From assembly GCF_044377035.1 (NCBI RefSeq), contig NZ_JBILJW010000018.1, positions 1 through 64,000 on the forward strand: a stretch of 64,000 bases of DNA. Reading direction: 5' to 3'. Each line of letters begins with the position of its first letter. The first letter of the stretch is position 1. Made by a program: the position numbers and the translations under genes. The notes below the pieces were generated by a model, which worked only from the letters and a program-made list of their open reading frames with translations, ran no database searches and was not told the DNA's origin. Source of the stretch: Silanimonas sp044377035 (GTDB lineage Bacteria; Pseudomonadota; Gammaproteobacteria; Xanthomonadales; Xanthomonadaceae). Shown here one piece after another: positions 43,139 through 53,480 of this stretch.

Positions 43139-44623
43139 TCAGTGCCCGCCGGAGGACGGCATCACGGACGTGCTCGCGCCAGCCGGCGCACCGGCCAACG
43201 GCACGCGCTTCACCGCCATCCAGGCAATTGCCGACAGGGCGGCGGTGGCCGCGCCGACCAGGAACACGCTGCCCTTGTCCGGCAGGTGCTCGATCAGCAT
43301 GCCGACGCCGAGGCTGACGGCCAGCTGCGGCAGCACCACGCTGAGGTTGAACACGCCCATGTACAGGCCGATGCGGGCCGGGGCCACGCACTGCGAGAAG
43401 ATCGCGAACGGCAGGCTGACGATGGCGCCCCAACCGAGGCCCATCACCGCCATGCCCACGTAGACGGCCGTGGCGCTGTGCCCCGCGAAGTAGACGAAGG
43501 CGAAACCCAGCGCCATCAAGGCAAGGCTGGCGGCGTGCACGTGCACCTCGCCGAAACGCCGCGCGAGCGGGTTCAGCAGCAGGGCGGGCACCAGCGCACC
43601 CACGGCGTTGAGCACGAGGAAGGCCGTCGACATCAGGCGGCCCGTGCCGTCATCGTCGAGCCCGGGGAAGCGCTGCTGCACGAAGGCGATCATGTAAACG
43701 AACATCGTCTGCACGCCGATCCACGACAGCGCATGCGCGGCCAGCACCTTGCGGAAGGCCGGCAGGTCCTCGCGCGCCGTGTTCGGTGCGGGCTGCGGCT
43801 CCATCAGGGCATGCACGAGGAAACCGACAGCCAGCGCGGCGAATCCCACTTCGATCCACATCGAGTGGCTGGCATTGCCGGTGAGCTTCAGGCCCATGGC
43901 CACCACCGCGTAGATCGCGAAGGGCCACAGCGGGCGCATCAGCAGCAACACGGTGCCAAGACCGAGCTTCGGCGCTCGGGCGTCCGCGGCTTCCGCCTCG
44001 GCGCCGGCCAGCGCGCGCGGCTCGGCAATCAGCATCGGCGGCACCAGCGAGAACAGCAGGACCAGCAAGGTGCCGAAGTAGATGAGGGCGACGTTGCCGA
44101 AGATCGCGCCGACGGCGTAGGCCAGCACGCCGAAGGTGCCGGAGACCGTCTGCATCCAGGTGTAGGCCGCGGTGCGCTGCGGGCCTTCGGGGGTGACGTC
44201 GGCGATCAGCGAGCGGGTCGGGTTGAAGCTGACGTTGATCGAGAGGTCGAGCGCCAGCGCGACGGCGATGGCCACGCCGAGGATCGCGTCGAGGCCGAGC
44301 ACTTCGTCGATCAGGCCGATGGAGGGCAAGGCCATCAGCGACAGCGCGGTGAGCAGGCCGCCCACGAGGATGAAGGGCCGGCGCCGGCCGCCCCAGAACC
44401 ACACCTTGTCGCTGACGATGCCGATCAGCACTTGGCCGAGGATGCCGGCCAGCGGACCGGCGGCCCAGACGATGCCGATCTCGTGGATGTCGAGGTCGTA
44501 CTTGGTGCGAAGCAGCCAGCTCAGCGCGGAAATCTGCACGGCGAGCGCGAAGCCCATCGCCGTCGACGGCAGGCCGAGCAGCACGAGGAACGGCAGCGAG
44601 AGCCGTTGTTGCATCTGCAGCAT
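43139..44623 (-). CDS. SLC45-like MFS (di)saccharide transporter
   Basis: 494 residues with 12 hydrophobic segments. LTALSLMALPSIG, GILGQVLIGIVSDKVWFWGGRRRPFILVGGL (SDK...GRRRP loop) and LDLSINVSFNPTRSLIADVTPEGPQRTAAYTWMQTVSG (DxxxNxxxGPxRAL-like) are typical of SLC45/sucrose-maltose type MFS transporters common in xanthomonads. It probably imports a disaccharide. No glycosidase or TonB receptor is adjacent. Confidence 0.85.
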   Translation of the reverse strand: MLQMQQRLSLPFLVLLGLPSTAMGFALAVQISALSWLLRTKYDLDIHEIGIVWAAGPLAGILGQVLIGIVSDKVWFWGGRRRPFILVGGLLTALSLMALPSIGLIDEVLGLDAILGVAIAVALALDLSINVSFNPTRSLIADVTPEGPQRTAAYTWMQTVSGTFGVLAYAVGAIFGNVALIYFGTLLVLLFSLVPPMLIAEPRALAGAEAEAADARAPKLGLGTVLLLMRPLWPFAIYAVVAMGLKLTGNASHSMWIEVGFAALAVGFLVHALMEPQPAPNTAREDLPAFRKVLAAHALSWIGVQTMFVYMIAFVQQRFPGLDDDGTGRLMSTAFLVLNAVGALVPALLLNPLARRFGEVHVHAASLALMALGFAFVYFAGHSATAVYVGMAVMGLGWGAIVSLPFAIFSQCVAPARIGLYMGVFNLSVVLPQLAVSLGVGMLIEHLPDKGSVFLVGAATAALSAIAWMAVKRVPLAGAPAGASTSVMPSSGGH

Positions 44624-44707
44624 TGGAGCGATCCCTCCCGAGGCGTCGGCGGAGCCTACCGGTCGGGGGGCCGCGGCGACAGGGGTTGCCGCGCCCCGCG
44701 CCTCGCC

Positions 44708-45100
44708 TCAGCGCGAGAGGTGGGCCAACGCATCGGCGTTGGCTTCCCAGTTGCGGCCGTCGAAGGGCTCCACGGTGATCGATGCGATCGTGCCCTCGTC
44801 GAGGCAGCGCACGTTGACGTCGATGCCGTCGGGATTGCTGCGCGGCACGTAGAAGCTCTTGATGCCGCACACACCGCAGAAGCGATGGCGCGCCACGCCG
44901 CTGTTCCAGAGGTAGTCGACCAGCCGATCCTCACCCGAGAGCAGGCGGAAGCGCGCTGCCGGGACGATCAGGTGCAGGAAACCGGCCTTGCTGCAGATCG
45001 AGCAGTTGCAGTCCTGCACGACCAGGTCGGCCGGCGCCTCCACCTCGAAGCGCACGGCACCACAGTGGCAGCCGCCATGGTGGGAAAGGAGCGCCGTCAT
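44708..45100 (-). CDS. GFA-family zinc protein
   Basis: 130 residues from ATG 45100. Cysteine clusters GGCHCGAVRF, DCNCSICSKAGF and HRFCGVCGIKSFY match the zinc sites of the glutathione-dependent formaldehyde-activating (GFA/CENP-V) family, and YLWNSGVARHRFCGVCG is a common core. The substrate is not known for most members. The start overlaps the NlpE-like stop by 4 nt. Confidence 0.9.
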   Translation of the reverse strand: MTALLSHHGGCHCGAVRFEVEAPADLVVQDCNCSICSKAGFLHLIVPAARFRLLSGEDRLVDYLWNSGVARHRFCGVCGIKSFYVPRSNPDGIDVNVRCLDEGTIASITVEPFDGRNWEANADALAHLSR

Positions 45101-45564
45101 GACCGCTGCAGCCGGGCATCCTCGGAGTCGAGGGCACGGCCCTCGGCATCCACCGCCTGCAGCGAACCGTCGGCGTGGCGGAACCAGCGCTGGCCGGATT
45201 CGAGCAGCACGAGGCAGCTGCCGGCGACCTCGCCGACGCCGCAGTCCTCCTCGCGCCACTCGCCCGCGATCTCGAAACCCACTGCATCGACGGCACCGAG
45301 GTAGGTTTCGACAAGACGGTAACGACCCGCGGCACCGGACTCGCGCTGCAGTTCGAGCACGACATCGATGCCCTCGCAGTCGGCGCAGGGCAGCACGCCA
45401 GCCCATGCTCCTTCGAAATACTCCGGCAGGGCCGCGAGCCCCCCTTCGGCGGGCGCATCGGCCGGGGCATCGGACGACTCGCCACCGCGCGTGCAGCCGG
45501 CCAGCGCCGTGGCGAGTGCGACGGTGATCAGGAACGGCGCGAGGCGGCGAAAGGAAACGACCAT
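45097..45564 (-). CDS. NlpE-like outer-membrane lipoprotein
   Basis: 155 residues from ATG 45564. Lipoprotein signal ends LATALAGC (Cys24). The mature domain has YFEGAWAGVLPCADCEGIDVVLELQ, the NlpE N-terminal PCADC signature, then a beta-barrel with ESGQRWFRHADGSLQAVDAEG. In E. coli NlpE activates Cpx on surface or copper stress. No cpx genes are nearby. Coupled to the GFA gene by ATGA. Confidence 0.8.
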   Translation of the reverse strand: MVVSFRRLAPFLITVALATALAGCTRGGESSDAPADAPAEGGLAALPEYFEGAWAGVLPCADCEGIDVVLELQRESGAAGRYRLVETYLGAVDAVGFEIAGEWREEDCGVGEVAGSCLVLLESGQRWFRHADGSLQAVDAEGRALDSEDARLQRS

Positions 45565-45637
45565 GCCTTGATGGTAGCCCCCAACCCCGTCGCGCGGCGT
45601 CATGCGTTGGAAGCGTGGCCCCACCCAGGAGCCCGCC

Positions 45638-46303
45638 ATGCGAACCGCACCATCCGTCCCGACCTCCGCCCTGCCCACTGGCTTCAGCCTGCCGCGCAGC
45701 GCCGCCATCGCCGCCGCCGTGACGCTGCACCTGAGCCTCGCCGCGATGCTGGCCATGCCCATCGCCGCGCCCGACGTCGAAATGCCCGAGCCGACCGTCG
45801 TGCGGGCGGATTTCCTGCCGCCACCGCCCCCGCCGCCCATCGCCCCGCCACCGCCGAGGCTCGTGGTTCGCAGCATCACGCCGCCCCGGTCCGTGCCGCT
45901 GCCGACACCTGTGGTTCCCGTGCCGGTGCCGGAGGCCGTGATCGCGCCCACCACCGACATGCCTTCGCTGCTGGACACGGTTGCGCCAGACACGAGCGGC
46001 GAGACGACCGGCATCGACAGCGGGCCCGCGGAGGAAAGCCTGCAGCTGCGCTCAGGCACGCCGCCGCGCTACCCGCCGTCGGCACTGTCGCGGCGCCTCG
46101 AGGGCGAAGTCGAACTGCTGATCCTGGTCGGCATCGACGGCCGCCCGGAAACGGTGACGATCACGCGGAGCAGCGGGCATGGGATGCTGGACCGCGCCGC
46201 CCGCGAGCACGTGCTGCGTCGCTGGGTGTTCGAACCCTCGCTGCGGAACGGCATCGCCGTGCCGGCCTACGCCCGCGTGCCGGTGCGATTCACCCTGCCT
46301 TGA
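45638..46303 (+). CDS. TonB-like energy transducer
   Basis: 221 residues from ATG 45638 (AGGAG 7 nt upstream). One N-terminal membrane helix (AAIAAAVTLHLSLAAMLAMP), a proline-rich spacer with PPPPPPPIAPPPPRL, and a C-terminal TonB domain: GTPPRYPPSALSRRLEGEVELLILVGIDGRPETVTITRSSGHGMLDRAAREHVLRRWVFEP. No exbB/exbD is adjacent, so it is an accessory TonB. It overlaps the convergent DUF3313-like gene by 14 nt. Confidence 0.87.
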   Translation: MRTAPSVPTSALPTGFSLPRSAAIAAAVTLHLSLAAMLAMPIAAPDVEMPEPTVVRADFLPPPPPPPIAPPPPRLVVRSITPPRSVPLPTPVVPVPVPEAVIAPTTDMPSLLDTVAPDTSGETTGIDSGPAEESLQLRSGTPPRYPPSALSRRLEGEVELLILVGIDGRPETVTITRSSGHGMLDRAAREHVLRRWVFEPSLRNGIAVPAYARVPVRFTLP

Positions 46304-47096
46304 GTGGATCGGCGCCCTGTTCCGGGGCGCCGGCGTCGATCGACTCGGGCGACAACGGCAGCAGGATCGACACGCCGCGCCCGGCCACGCTGGCCCGGCC
46401 AAACCGGGCCCAGCAGCGTGCTTCACCGGCCTCGCGTTCGCTGACCTCGAGCAGCACGCGCGTGTCTCCCTGCGCGCCCGACGGGTCGTTCAAGGCCTTG
46501 GCGAGGTCGTCGGCGAAATCACCGGCGAGTTGGTAGGCGTCGCCGACGCGCGACACCTTGGCGTCCTCGGTGATGGCGCCAGCGCCTTCAGCCCATCGCA
46601 GCACCGCGACATCCGCGAGACCGGCACGCACGGCGCCATCGGCGGCGAAGCCCCCCAACCCGGCGGGCAGGCGGAACGGGCCGGGCACGAACACGCCGAG
46701 CAATGCGGAAGCCCCCGCCGCGCCAGACGAGGTGGGGGCGATGGCCGTCACGACGATCTCGATGTCGAGGTCCGGCGACTCGGGATCGATGCGATAGCGC
46801 CGCGCCAGCTGCACGCAGGTATCGCGCGCCGCGCGATTGGCCACCAGCGCGGCCTGCTCGGGCGTGATGCCCTCGCCCACCGCGCCGTCGGCGATGCGCA
46901 CACGCGGCAGCCCGACGCTGCTGGCGGCGAGCACGGCCTCGGGATCGACGAAGCGCTCGGTCTTCGCGTAGGCCTCGTCCTTCGTCACCGCCATCGGCTG
47001 CTCTGTGCGGATGCCCGTGCCGACCGGCTTCGGCGCGGAAGCGCAGGCCGCGAGCAGCAACGTGGCGAGCAGCGGGAAAATCGTGCGAAACGGCAT
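46290..47096 (-). CDS. DUF3313-like lipoprotein
   Basis: 268 residues from ATG 47096. Lipoprotein signal MPFRTIFPLLATLLLAACAS with lipobox LAAC (Cys18). A mixed alpha/beta domain follows, with TCVQLARRYRIDPESPDLDIEIVVTAIAPTSSGAAGASALLG, a feature of DUF3313 surface lipoproteins. Function is unknown. Divergent from lexA, with a 214-nt gap that contains no other gene. Confidence 0.7.
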   Translation of the reverse strand: MPFRTIFPLLATLLLAACASAPKPVGTGIRTEQPMAVTKDEAYAKTERFVDPEAVLAASSVGLPRVRIADGAVGEGITPEQAALVANRAARDTCVQLARRYRIDPESPDLDIEIVVTAIAPTSSGAAGASALLGVFVPGPFRLPAGLGGFAADGAVRAGLADVAVLRWAEGAGAITEDAKVSRVGDAYQLAGDFADDLAKALNDPSGAQGDTRVLLEVSEREAGEARCWARFGRASVAGRGVSILLPLSPESIDAGAPEQGADPLKAG

Positions 47097-47296
47097 CAGA
47101 TGGAACCCACAGGAGCAAGGCCAAAGAGTGACGGCCGCGCGATGCAGGGCACGTGCGGATCGCGTGCCCGCGTCGTGAACGGGCGGCTGTCGCAGTCCGT
47201 GAGAACGGGCCATGCGGGAATGCCTCCCGGCCGGTACCGCGCCGCCCGCCGATACCGGCCTTCACATCGCGCCTCTTGCATTCCGACAAAGAACCA

Positions 47297-47308
47297 CACA
47301 AATTTGTG
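47297..47308. promoter_or_regulatory. Perfect palindrome CACAAATTTGTG directly before lexA ATG
   Basis: 12-bp perfect palindrome, extended by CC/GG at the edges, ending 2 nt before ATG 47311. It shares ACAAAT with the LexA2-type box TGTACAAATGTACA reported in Pseudomonas and Xanthomonas, and does not fit the E. coli CTG-N10-CAG box. Probably the autoregulatory operator. It occupies the place where a ribosome site should be. Confidence 0.5.
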
Positions 47309-47310
47309 GC

Positions 47311-47970
47311 ATGACGCTCACCGACCGCCAGCAGGCCATCCTCGACTTCCTCCGCGAGCACATCGCGGCGGAAGGCCGCCCCCCGACGCTCGCCGAGATC
47401 GCCCAGGCCTTCGGCTTCCGCCAGGCCCGTAGCGCGCAGGACCACCTGCAGGCGCTGGCGGCCAAGGGCGTGATCGAGCTGGTGCCCGGCGCACGCGGCA
47501 TCCGCCTGCTCGACGAGGACGGCGAGCCGCTCGCCGCTTCGGTGGGCCCGGCGGGCTTCGGCGGCGGAACCGCAGCGAATGCACCGCAGCTGCTCACCCT
47601 GCCCTTGCTCGGTCGCGTCGCCGCCGGCCGGCCGATCGACCCGCAGGCCGATTACGAAGGCCAGATGCTGCTCGACCGCGCGCTGTTCTTCCCGCAGCCC
47701 GACTACCTGCTGCGGGTGAAGGGCGACTCGATGGTCGATGACGGCATCTTCGATGGCGACTTGATCGCCGTGCGCCGCACGCCGGACGCCGACAACAACC
47801 AGATCGTCGTCGCGCGCATCGACGGCGAGGTCACGGTGAAGCGCCTCAAGCGCGGCAAGGGCCGCGTGCTGCTGATGCCTCGCAACCCGAACTACGCCCC
47901 GATCGAAGTCCCCGAACAGGCCGATTTCGCCATCGAGGGCCTGTACTGCGGCCTCGTGCGCCGCGGCTGA
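47311..47970 (+). CDS. lexA: SOS repressor LexA
   Basis: 219 residues from ATG 47311 (MTLTDRQQAILDFLREH, the usual family start). Winged helix (TLAEIAQAFGFRQARSAQDHLQALAAKGVIEL), Ala105-Gly106 self-cleavage site (GRVAAGRP), catalytic Ser140 (GDSMVDDGIFDGD) and Lys177 (VTVKRLK). It represses DNA damage genes until RecA-ssDNA triggers cleavage. No Shine-Dalgarno sequence is visible before the ATG. recA is not in the window. Confidence 0.95.
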   Translation: MTLTDRQQAILDFLREHIAAEGRPPTLAEIAQAFGFRQARSAQDHLQALAAKGVIELVPGARGIRLLDEDGEPLAASVGPAGFGGGTAANAPQLLTLPLLGRVAAGRPIDPQADYEGQMLLDRALFFPQPDYLLRVKGDSMVDDGIFDGDLIAVRRTPDADNNQIVVARIDGEVTVKRLKRGKGRVLLMPRNPNYAPIEVPEQADFAIEGLYCGLVRRG

Positions 47971-48041
47971 ATCGTACCGCCCCGCTCCCGCTTCGTTGTT
48001 CTTCCATCCGCTACCGCGCTGCACGCCACCGGAGTACCCCC

Positions 48042-48251
48042 ATGCACCTCGTCCGCACGCCAGACCTCGCCACCCTGCTGTTCGCGCTTTCGCTCTGCGC
48101 GGTTTTCGGCGGCCTGTTCGCCTGGGTGCTCAGCGTGCCCTTCTGGCTCGGCTTCGCGATGGTGGGTGCGGGGCTATTCGCGCTCGGCCTGCAGCGGCAC
48201 GAGCCGCGGCCGGGGTCGCGTCGCCGCTGGCAGGCCCACGCACCGCACTGA
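48042..48251 (+). CDS. Small two-helix membrane protein
   Basis: 69 residues: MHLVRTPDLATLLFALSLCAVFGGLFAWVLSVPFWLGFAMVGAGLFALGLQRHEPRPGSRRRWQAHAPH. Two hydrophobic segments and a positively charged tail. CCGGAG precedes the ATG by 9 nt. No family recognised. It lies 71 nt after lexA on the same strand, so may belong to the same transcript. The hairpin at 48272-48315 ends the unit. Confidence 0.6.
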   Translation: MHLVRTPDLATLLFALSLCAVFGGLFAWVLSVPFWLGFAMVGAGLFALGLQRHEPRPGSRRRWQAHAPH

Positions 48252-48271
48252 ACCTTGGAACGTCTTGGCCC

Positions 48272-48315
48272 GCAGCGGCCCCCATGCGGCCTCGTCCCCG
48301 CATGGGGGCCCTGCG
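48272..48315. terminator. Long perfect stem-loop between convergent genes
   Basis: 13-bp perfect arms GGCCCCCATGCGG/CCGCATGGGGGCC (48277-48289, 48298-48310), extended by CGCAG/CTGCG after a one-base bulge, with an 8-nt loop. It fills the gap between the stops at 48251 and 48318. No T-run, so it may terminate weakly or act as an mRNA 3' stabiliser. Confidence 0.6.
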
Positions 48316-48317
48316 GA

Positions 48318-49148
48318 TCAGGATTCCGCGCCGGGCACCCTTTCAATCACGTGCCGCCGGGCATCCACACGCACCGTCCAGTCGGCGATGCGGGGCAAGG
48401 TCGCCAAGGCTTGGCGTGACACGCGCTCGAAGAACAGTACGAAGCGCTCGATCTCGGCCTGCGTCATCGTGCGTCGGCCCGGGTTCGCCGCAGCCAGCGT
48501 GACTTCCTGTTGCCAACGCCACTCCGGCACCTGTTCGAAACCCGGCCCCTGCAGGAACAGCAGCGCGCCCAGCTCCGCCCAAAGCGGCGCGTAGTCGGCG
48601 AGAGCCGCATTGCACCAACGGCGCCACGTGCCACCCGCGTCTTCGTCGCGCTCCAGCGCATTGATCGGCGCAGCCAGATCGGCTTCGGCCTGCGGCGGCA
48701 CTTTGTGGAACCAGCCCTCGAAGAGCACGAGGTCCGGCACGCCGTCGATGCGCGCCCAATCGGATTCGGGCAAGCGCCGGTCGCTGATCTTGTCGAAGGC
48801 CGGCAGCCGCGCGCGGCCCGCGCGCAGCGCGTCGACGGTGGCGCGCCCGAGAGCGAGGTCGTGCGAACCCGGCGCGCCGCGCGTGGCCAGCAGCGGATGC
48901 ACCTCGCGTCCGAGCCGCTGGCGTTCCGGCTGGTCCAGGTAGAGGTCGTCGATCGAGAGCACCACGGGGCGCAGGCCGCGGGCTTCGGCCAAGGCCGCCA
49001 CCTGCGCCGACAGCGTCGATTTCCCCGTGCCCTGCAGGCCGGTGATGCCGAACACGCGGCAGGGGCCCGGCAAGGCCAGCGCGCGCTCGAGGACCGTCGC
49101 CACGAAGGCGTCGGGGTAGCCGGTTCCGACGGGTTTCAGCACGGCCAT
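48318..49148 (-). CDS. P-loop kinase, D-glycerate 3-kinase (GLYK)-like
   Basis: 276 residues. Walker A GLQGTGKSTLSAQVAALAEARG, VVLSIDDLYLDQPERQRLGREVHPLLATRGAPGSHDLALG and DLVLFEGWFHKVPPQ are the pattern of plant-type D-glycerate 3-kinase and its bacterial relatives within the phosphoribulokinase/uridine kinase superfamily. It probably phosphorylates glycerate. The substrate is inferred from family only. Divergent from pdxH. Confidence 0.75.
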   Translation of the reverse strand: MAVLKPVGTGYPDAFVATVLERALALPGPCRVFGITGLQGTGKSTLSAQVAALAEARGLRPVVLSIDDLYLDQPERQRLGREVHPLLATRGAPGSHDLALGRATVDALRAGRARLPAFDKISDRRLPESDWARIDGVPDLVLFEGWFHKVPPQAEADLAAPINALERDEDAGGTWRRWCNAALADYAPLWAELGALLFLQGPGFEQVPEWRWQQEVTLAAANPGRRTMTQAEIERFVLFFERVSRQALATLPRIADWTVRVDARRHVIERVPGAES

Positions 49149-49231
49149 GCAGGGGATTGAGCGAGGTCATGCGCGCATCGCGCGGGGCCGGCGAGAATAG
49201 CGCGGCCCACCATCGTCCCCGAGGAAACGCC

Positions 49232-49828
49232 GTGACCGACCCCCTGCTCGCCGAAGCCATCGACACCTTCAAGGCGCTGCTGGCCGAAGCCGGCGCGGCC
49301 GGCGACCCCGACCCCACCGCGATGACGCTGGCCACTGCCGATACGAAGGGTCGTCCTTCCGCGCGCACGGTGCTGCTGAAGCATGTCGACGAACAGGGCT
49401 TCGTCTTCTACACCAACTTCGATTCGCGCAAGGGCCGCCAGCTCGCGGCGAACCCGCAGGCCGCCCTGCTGTTCCTGTGGAAGACGCTGCGCGAGCAGGT
49501 GCAGGCCAAGATCGAAGGCACGGTCGAGCCGGTCACGGCCGCCGAAGCCGACGCCTACTTCGCCAGCCGCCCGCGCGAGAGCCAGATCGGCGCCTGGGCC
49601 TCACTGCAGTCGCAGACGCTGGATTCGCGCGAGACCTTCGAAGCGCGCATCGCCGAATTCACCGCGAAGTTCGACGGCGGCCCGGTGCCGCGCCCGCCGC
49701 ACTGGTCGGGCTTCCGCGTGGTGCCGGAGATGATCGAGCTCTGGTACGGCGCGAAGTACCGACTGCATGAGCGCCAGCGCTATGCTCGCGTGGACGGCCG
49801 CTGGACCAAGCGGATGCTCTACCCCTGA
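49232..49828 (+). CDS. pdxH: Pyridoxamine/pyridoxine 5'-phosphate oxidase
   Basis: 198 residues using GTG 49232 (GAGGAAACGCC before it). An ATG upstream would need a non-homologous extension. FMN- and substrate-site motifs: RPSARTVLLKHVDEQGFVFYTNFDSRKGRQL, RPRESQIGAWASLQSQ, PHWSGFRVVPEMIELWYG and the C-terminal RYARVDGRWTKRMLYP. It makes pyridoxal phosphate, the cofactor of metB and cbs in this window, though they are unlinked. The YpfJ-like gene follows after 10 nt. Confidence 0.95.
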   Translation: MTDPLLAEAIDTFKALLAEAGAAGDPDPTAMTLATADTKGRPSARTVLLKHVDEQGFVFYTNFDSRKGRQLAANPQAALLFLWKTLREQVQAKIEGTVEPVTAAEADAYFASRPRESQIGAWASLQSQTLDSRETFEARIAEFTAKFDGGPVPRPPHWSGFRVVPEMIELWYGAKYRLHERQRYARVDGRWTKRMLYP

Positions 49829-49838
49829 GGAGCCCCCC

Positions 49839-50750
49839 ATGAAGTGGCAGCGCGCGCGGCAGAGCCAGAACGTCGAGGATCGCCGCGGCAGCGGCTGGCG
49901 CGGCGGTGGCCGACTTCCCGTGCGTGGCGGCGGCCTCGGCATCGGCGGCCTCATCGCGGTCGTGCTGATTGGCTGGATGCTGGGCATCAGCCCGATAGAA
50001 ATGCTCGGGCTCCTCAACCAGCAGCAAGGCGACTTGCCTGCGCAATCCGCGCCGGAACGCCCATCGGACCCCGACGCGGCGAACGGCCCCGCGACCCTTC
50101 CGGAGGACCCGCAGCGCGCCTTCGTCGCCAGCATTCTCGGCGACACCGAAGACGTGTGGGGCGCGGTGTTCCAGCAGAACGGCCAGTCCTATCCCGCGCC
50201 AAGGCTCGTGCTCTTCAGCGGCGCGGTGCAAAGCGCCTGCGGGCAGGCGACGTCGGCGGTCGGGCCGTTCTACTGCCCGGGCGACCGGCAGGTGTACATC
50301 GACCTGGATTTCTTCAAGGAGATGCAGGCCCGGCTCGGCGGCGGCGGGGATTTCGCCGAGGCCTACGTGATCGCGCACGAGGTCGGCCACCACATCCAGA
50401 CGATCACCGGCGTGTCGGCACGGGTGAACGCCGCGCGGCGCCGCGGCGAGAACGTCGAGGGCGATGGCGGCCTGCTGGTGCGGCAGGAACTGCAGGCCGA
50501 CTGCTACGCCGGCGTCTGGGCACACCACGCGCAGGCGCGGCACCAGTGGCTGGAGCCGGGCGACATCGAAGAGGCACTCAACACCGCCACCGCCATCGGC
50601 GACGATGCATTGCAGCGGCAGGCGCGCGGCGTCGTGGTGCCGGACAGCTTCTCGCACGGCACCAGCGAACAGCGCGTGCGCTGGTTCACCCGTGGCTTCG
50701 AGGGCGGCCAGCCGAACGACTGCGACACCTTCGGGGCGACGGCGCTGTAG
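49839..50750 (+). CDS. YpfJ-family neutral zinc metallopeptidase
   Basis: 303 residues from ATG 49839 (GAGGAG 8 nt upstream). Basic N-terminus, one membrane helix (LGIGGLIAVVLIGWMLGI), and an extracytoplasmic zinc domain with AYVIAHEVGHHIQTITG (HEVGH) and RQELQADCYAGVWAHH carrying the third ligand. The DUF/YpfJ family has no settled substrate. It is probably co-transcribed with pdxH. Confidence 0.9.
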   Translation: MKWQRARQSQNVEDRRGSGWRGGGRLPVRGGGLGIGGLIAVVLIGWMLGISPIEMLGLLNQQQGDLPAQSAPERPSDPDAANGPATLPEDPQRAFVASILGDTEDVWGAVFQQNGQSYPAPRLVLFSGAVQSACGQATSAVGPFYCPGDRQVYIDLDFFKEMQARLGGGGDFAEAYVIAHEVGHHIQTITGVSARVNAARRRGENVEGDGGLLVRQELQADCYAGVWAHHAQARHQWLEPGDIEEALNTATAIGDDALQRQARGVVVPDSFSHGTSEQRVRWFTRGFEGGQPNDCDTFGATAL

Positions 50751-50753
50751 TCC

Positions 50754-52529
<1,776 letters not shown>

Positions 52530-52609
52530 GGGGAAGTTCCGGTAAAGGCGGGCCAGGGGCACCGCGGAGTCTGGGGAGCGCGGCGCGAAGGCATCGCGAG
52601 CATCGCCGA

Positions 52610-53425
52610 TCAGGCGGGGGGCGTGGCGTAGCCCTCGCGCCACGTGGGGTAGCGAGGCTGCCAGCCGCTGCCGCGCAGCCGCGCGTTCGACACCCGCTTG
52701 CCGGTCGTGGGTCCGTCAGCAGCACCCAGCGCCGGCAGGCCGAGGCGCGCGCGCAGGCCATCGACCACCTCGTGCTCGAGCGCCGGGGCGTCGTCGTTAC
52801 CGCAGTAAACACGGGCGATGCGCGGCGGTTGAAGCAGATGCAGCAGCGCGCCGGCGACGTCCTCGACATGGATGCGGTTGGTCCAGCGCGGCTCGCCGGG
52901 TTCGTCCCGGCGAGCGCGGTTCCACATCCGCTCGCGGCCCGGGCCATAGATGCCCGAGGCGCGGAAGGCCGCGGCGTCTGGATGGGCATCGAGTTCACGC
53001 TCGGCCTCGATCAACACGCGGCCGTTGAAGGCGGTGGCGTCGGCGGGCGTGCCCTCGTCGACCACGCCGCCGGCATCCTCGGCGTAGACGGCCGTGCTGC
53101 TCACGAACAGCACGCGAGCGATCTCGCCGCGATCCAGCAGGCGCCGCAGGCCGTCGCGATACAGCGTGCGATAGGCAGCCTCGGTGCGCTCGTCGGGCGC
53201 GGCGCAGAACACCAAGGCGTCCAGCCGCTTGGGGATCGCCGCGAAGCCCTCGCCGCTGCGCAGGTCGGCGCGCAGGGCGCGGATGCCGGGCCCCATCGAT
53301 ACATCCCGGCGGCGCAGCGCGAGCGCGTCGAACCCATTCGCGGCCGCCAGGGCGGCAAGACGCGAGCCGGTGTCGCCCGCACCGGCGATCAGCAGGCTGC
53401 GGCGGGTGTCATGCAGGGCAGGCAT
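52610..53425 (-). CDS. NAD(P)-dependent epimerase/dehydratase-like protein (YeeZ type)
   Basis: 271 residues, extended SDR fold. GAGDTGSRLAALAAANG is the dinucleotide-binding loop, VLFVSSTAVYAEDAGGVVDEGTP the Ser/Thr-rich active region, and FRASGIYGPGRERMWNRA a core element. The catalytic YxxxK is not clear: the region after VDEGTP reads FNGRVLIEAERELD, with no Tyr. It could therefore bind NAD(P) without normal dehydratase activity. Divergent from aroK. Confidence 0.8.
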   Translation of the reverse strand: MPALHDTRRSLLIAGAGDTGSRLAALAAANGFDALALRRRDVSMGPGIRALRADLRSGEGFAAIPKRLDALVFCAAPDERTEAAYRTLYRDGLRRLLDRGEIARVLFVSSTAVYAEDAGGVVDEGTPADATAFNGRVLIEAERELDAHPDAAAFRASGIYGPGRERMWNRARRDEPGEPRWTNRIHVEDVAGALLHLLQPPRIARVYCGNDDAPALEHEVVDGLRARLGLPALGAADGPTTGKRVSNARLRGSGWQPRYPTWREGYATPPA

Positions 53426-53480
53426 GCGGATGTGATCGCTCGGCGATGAATTGGCGGGAGGCCGATGCTACCGTTCGCGA

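Noticed and set aside
43106..45304. Plus-strand open frame of 732 codons, His/Glu/Gln-rich
   Set aside because: Antisense to the MFS transporter and GFA genes; charge pattern arises from reading membrane helices backwards.
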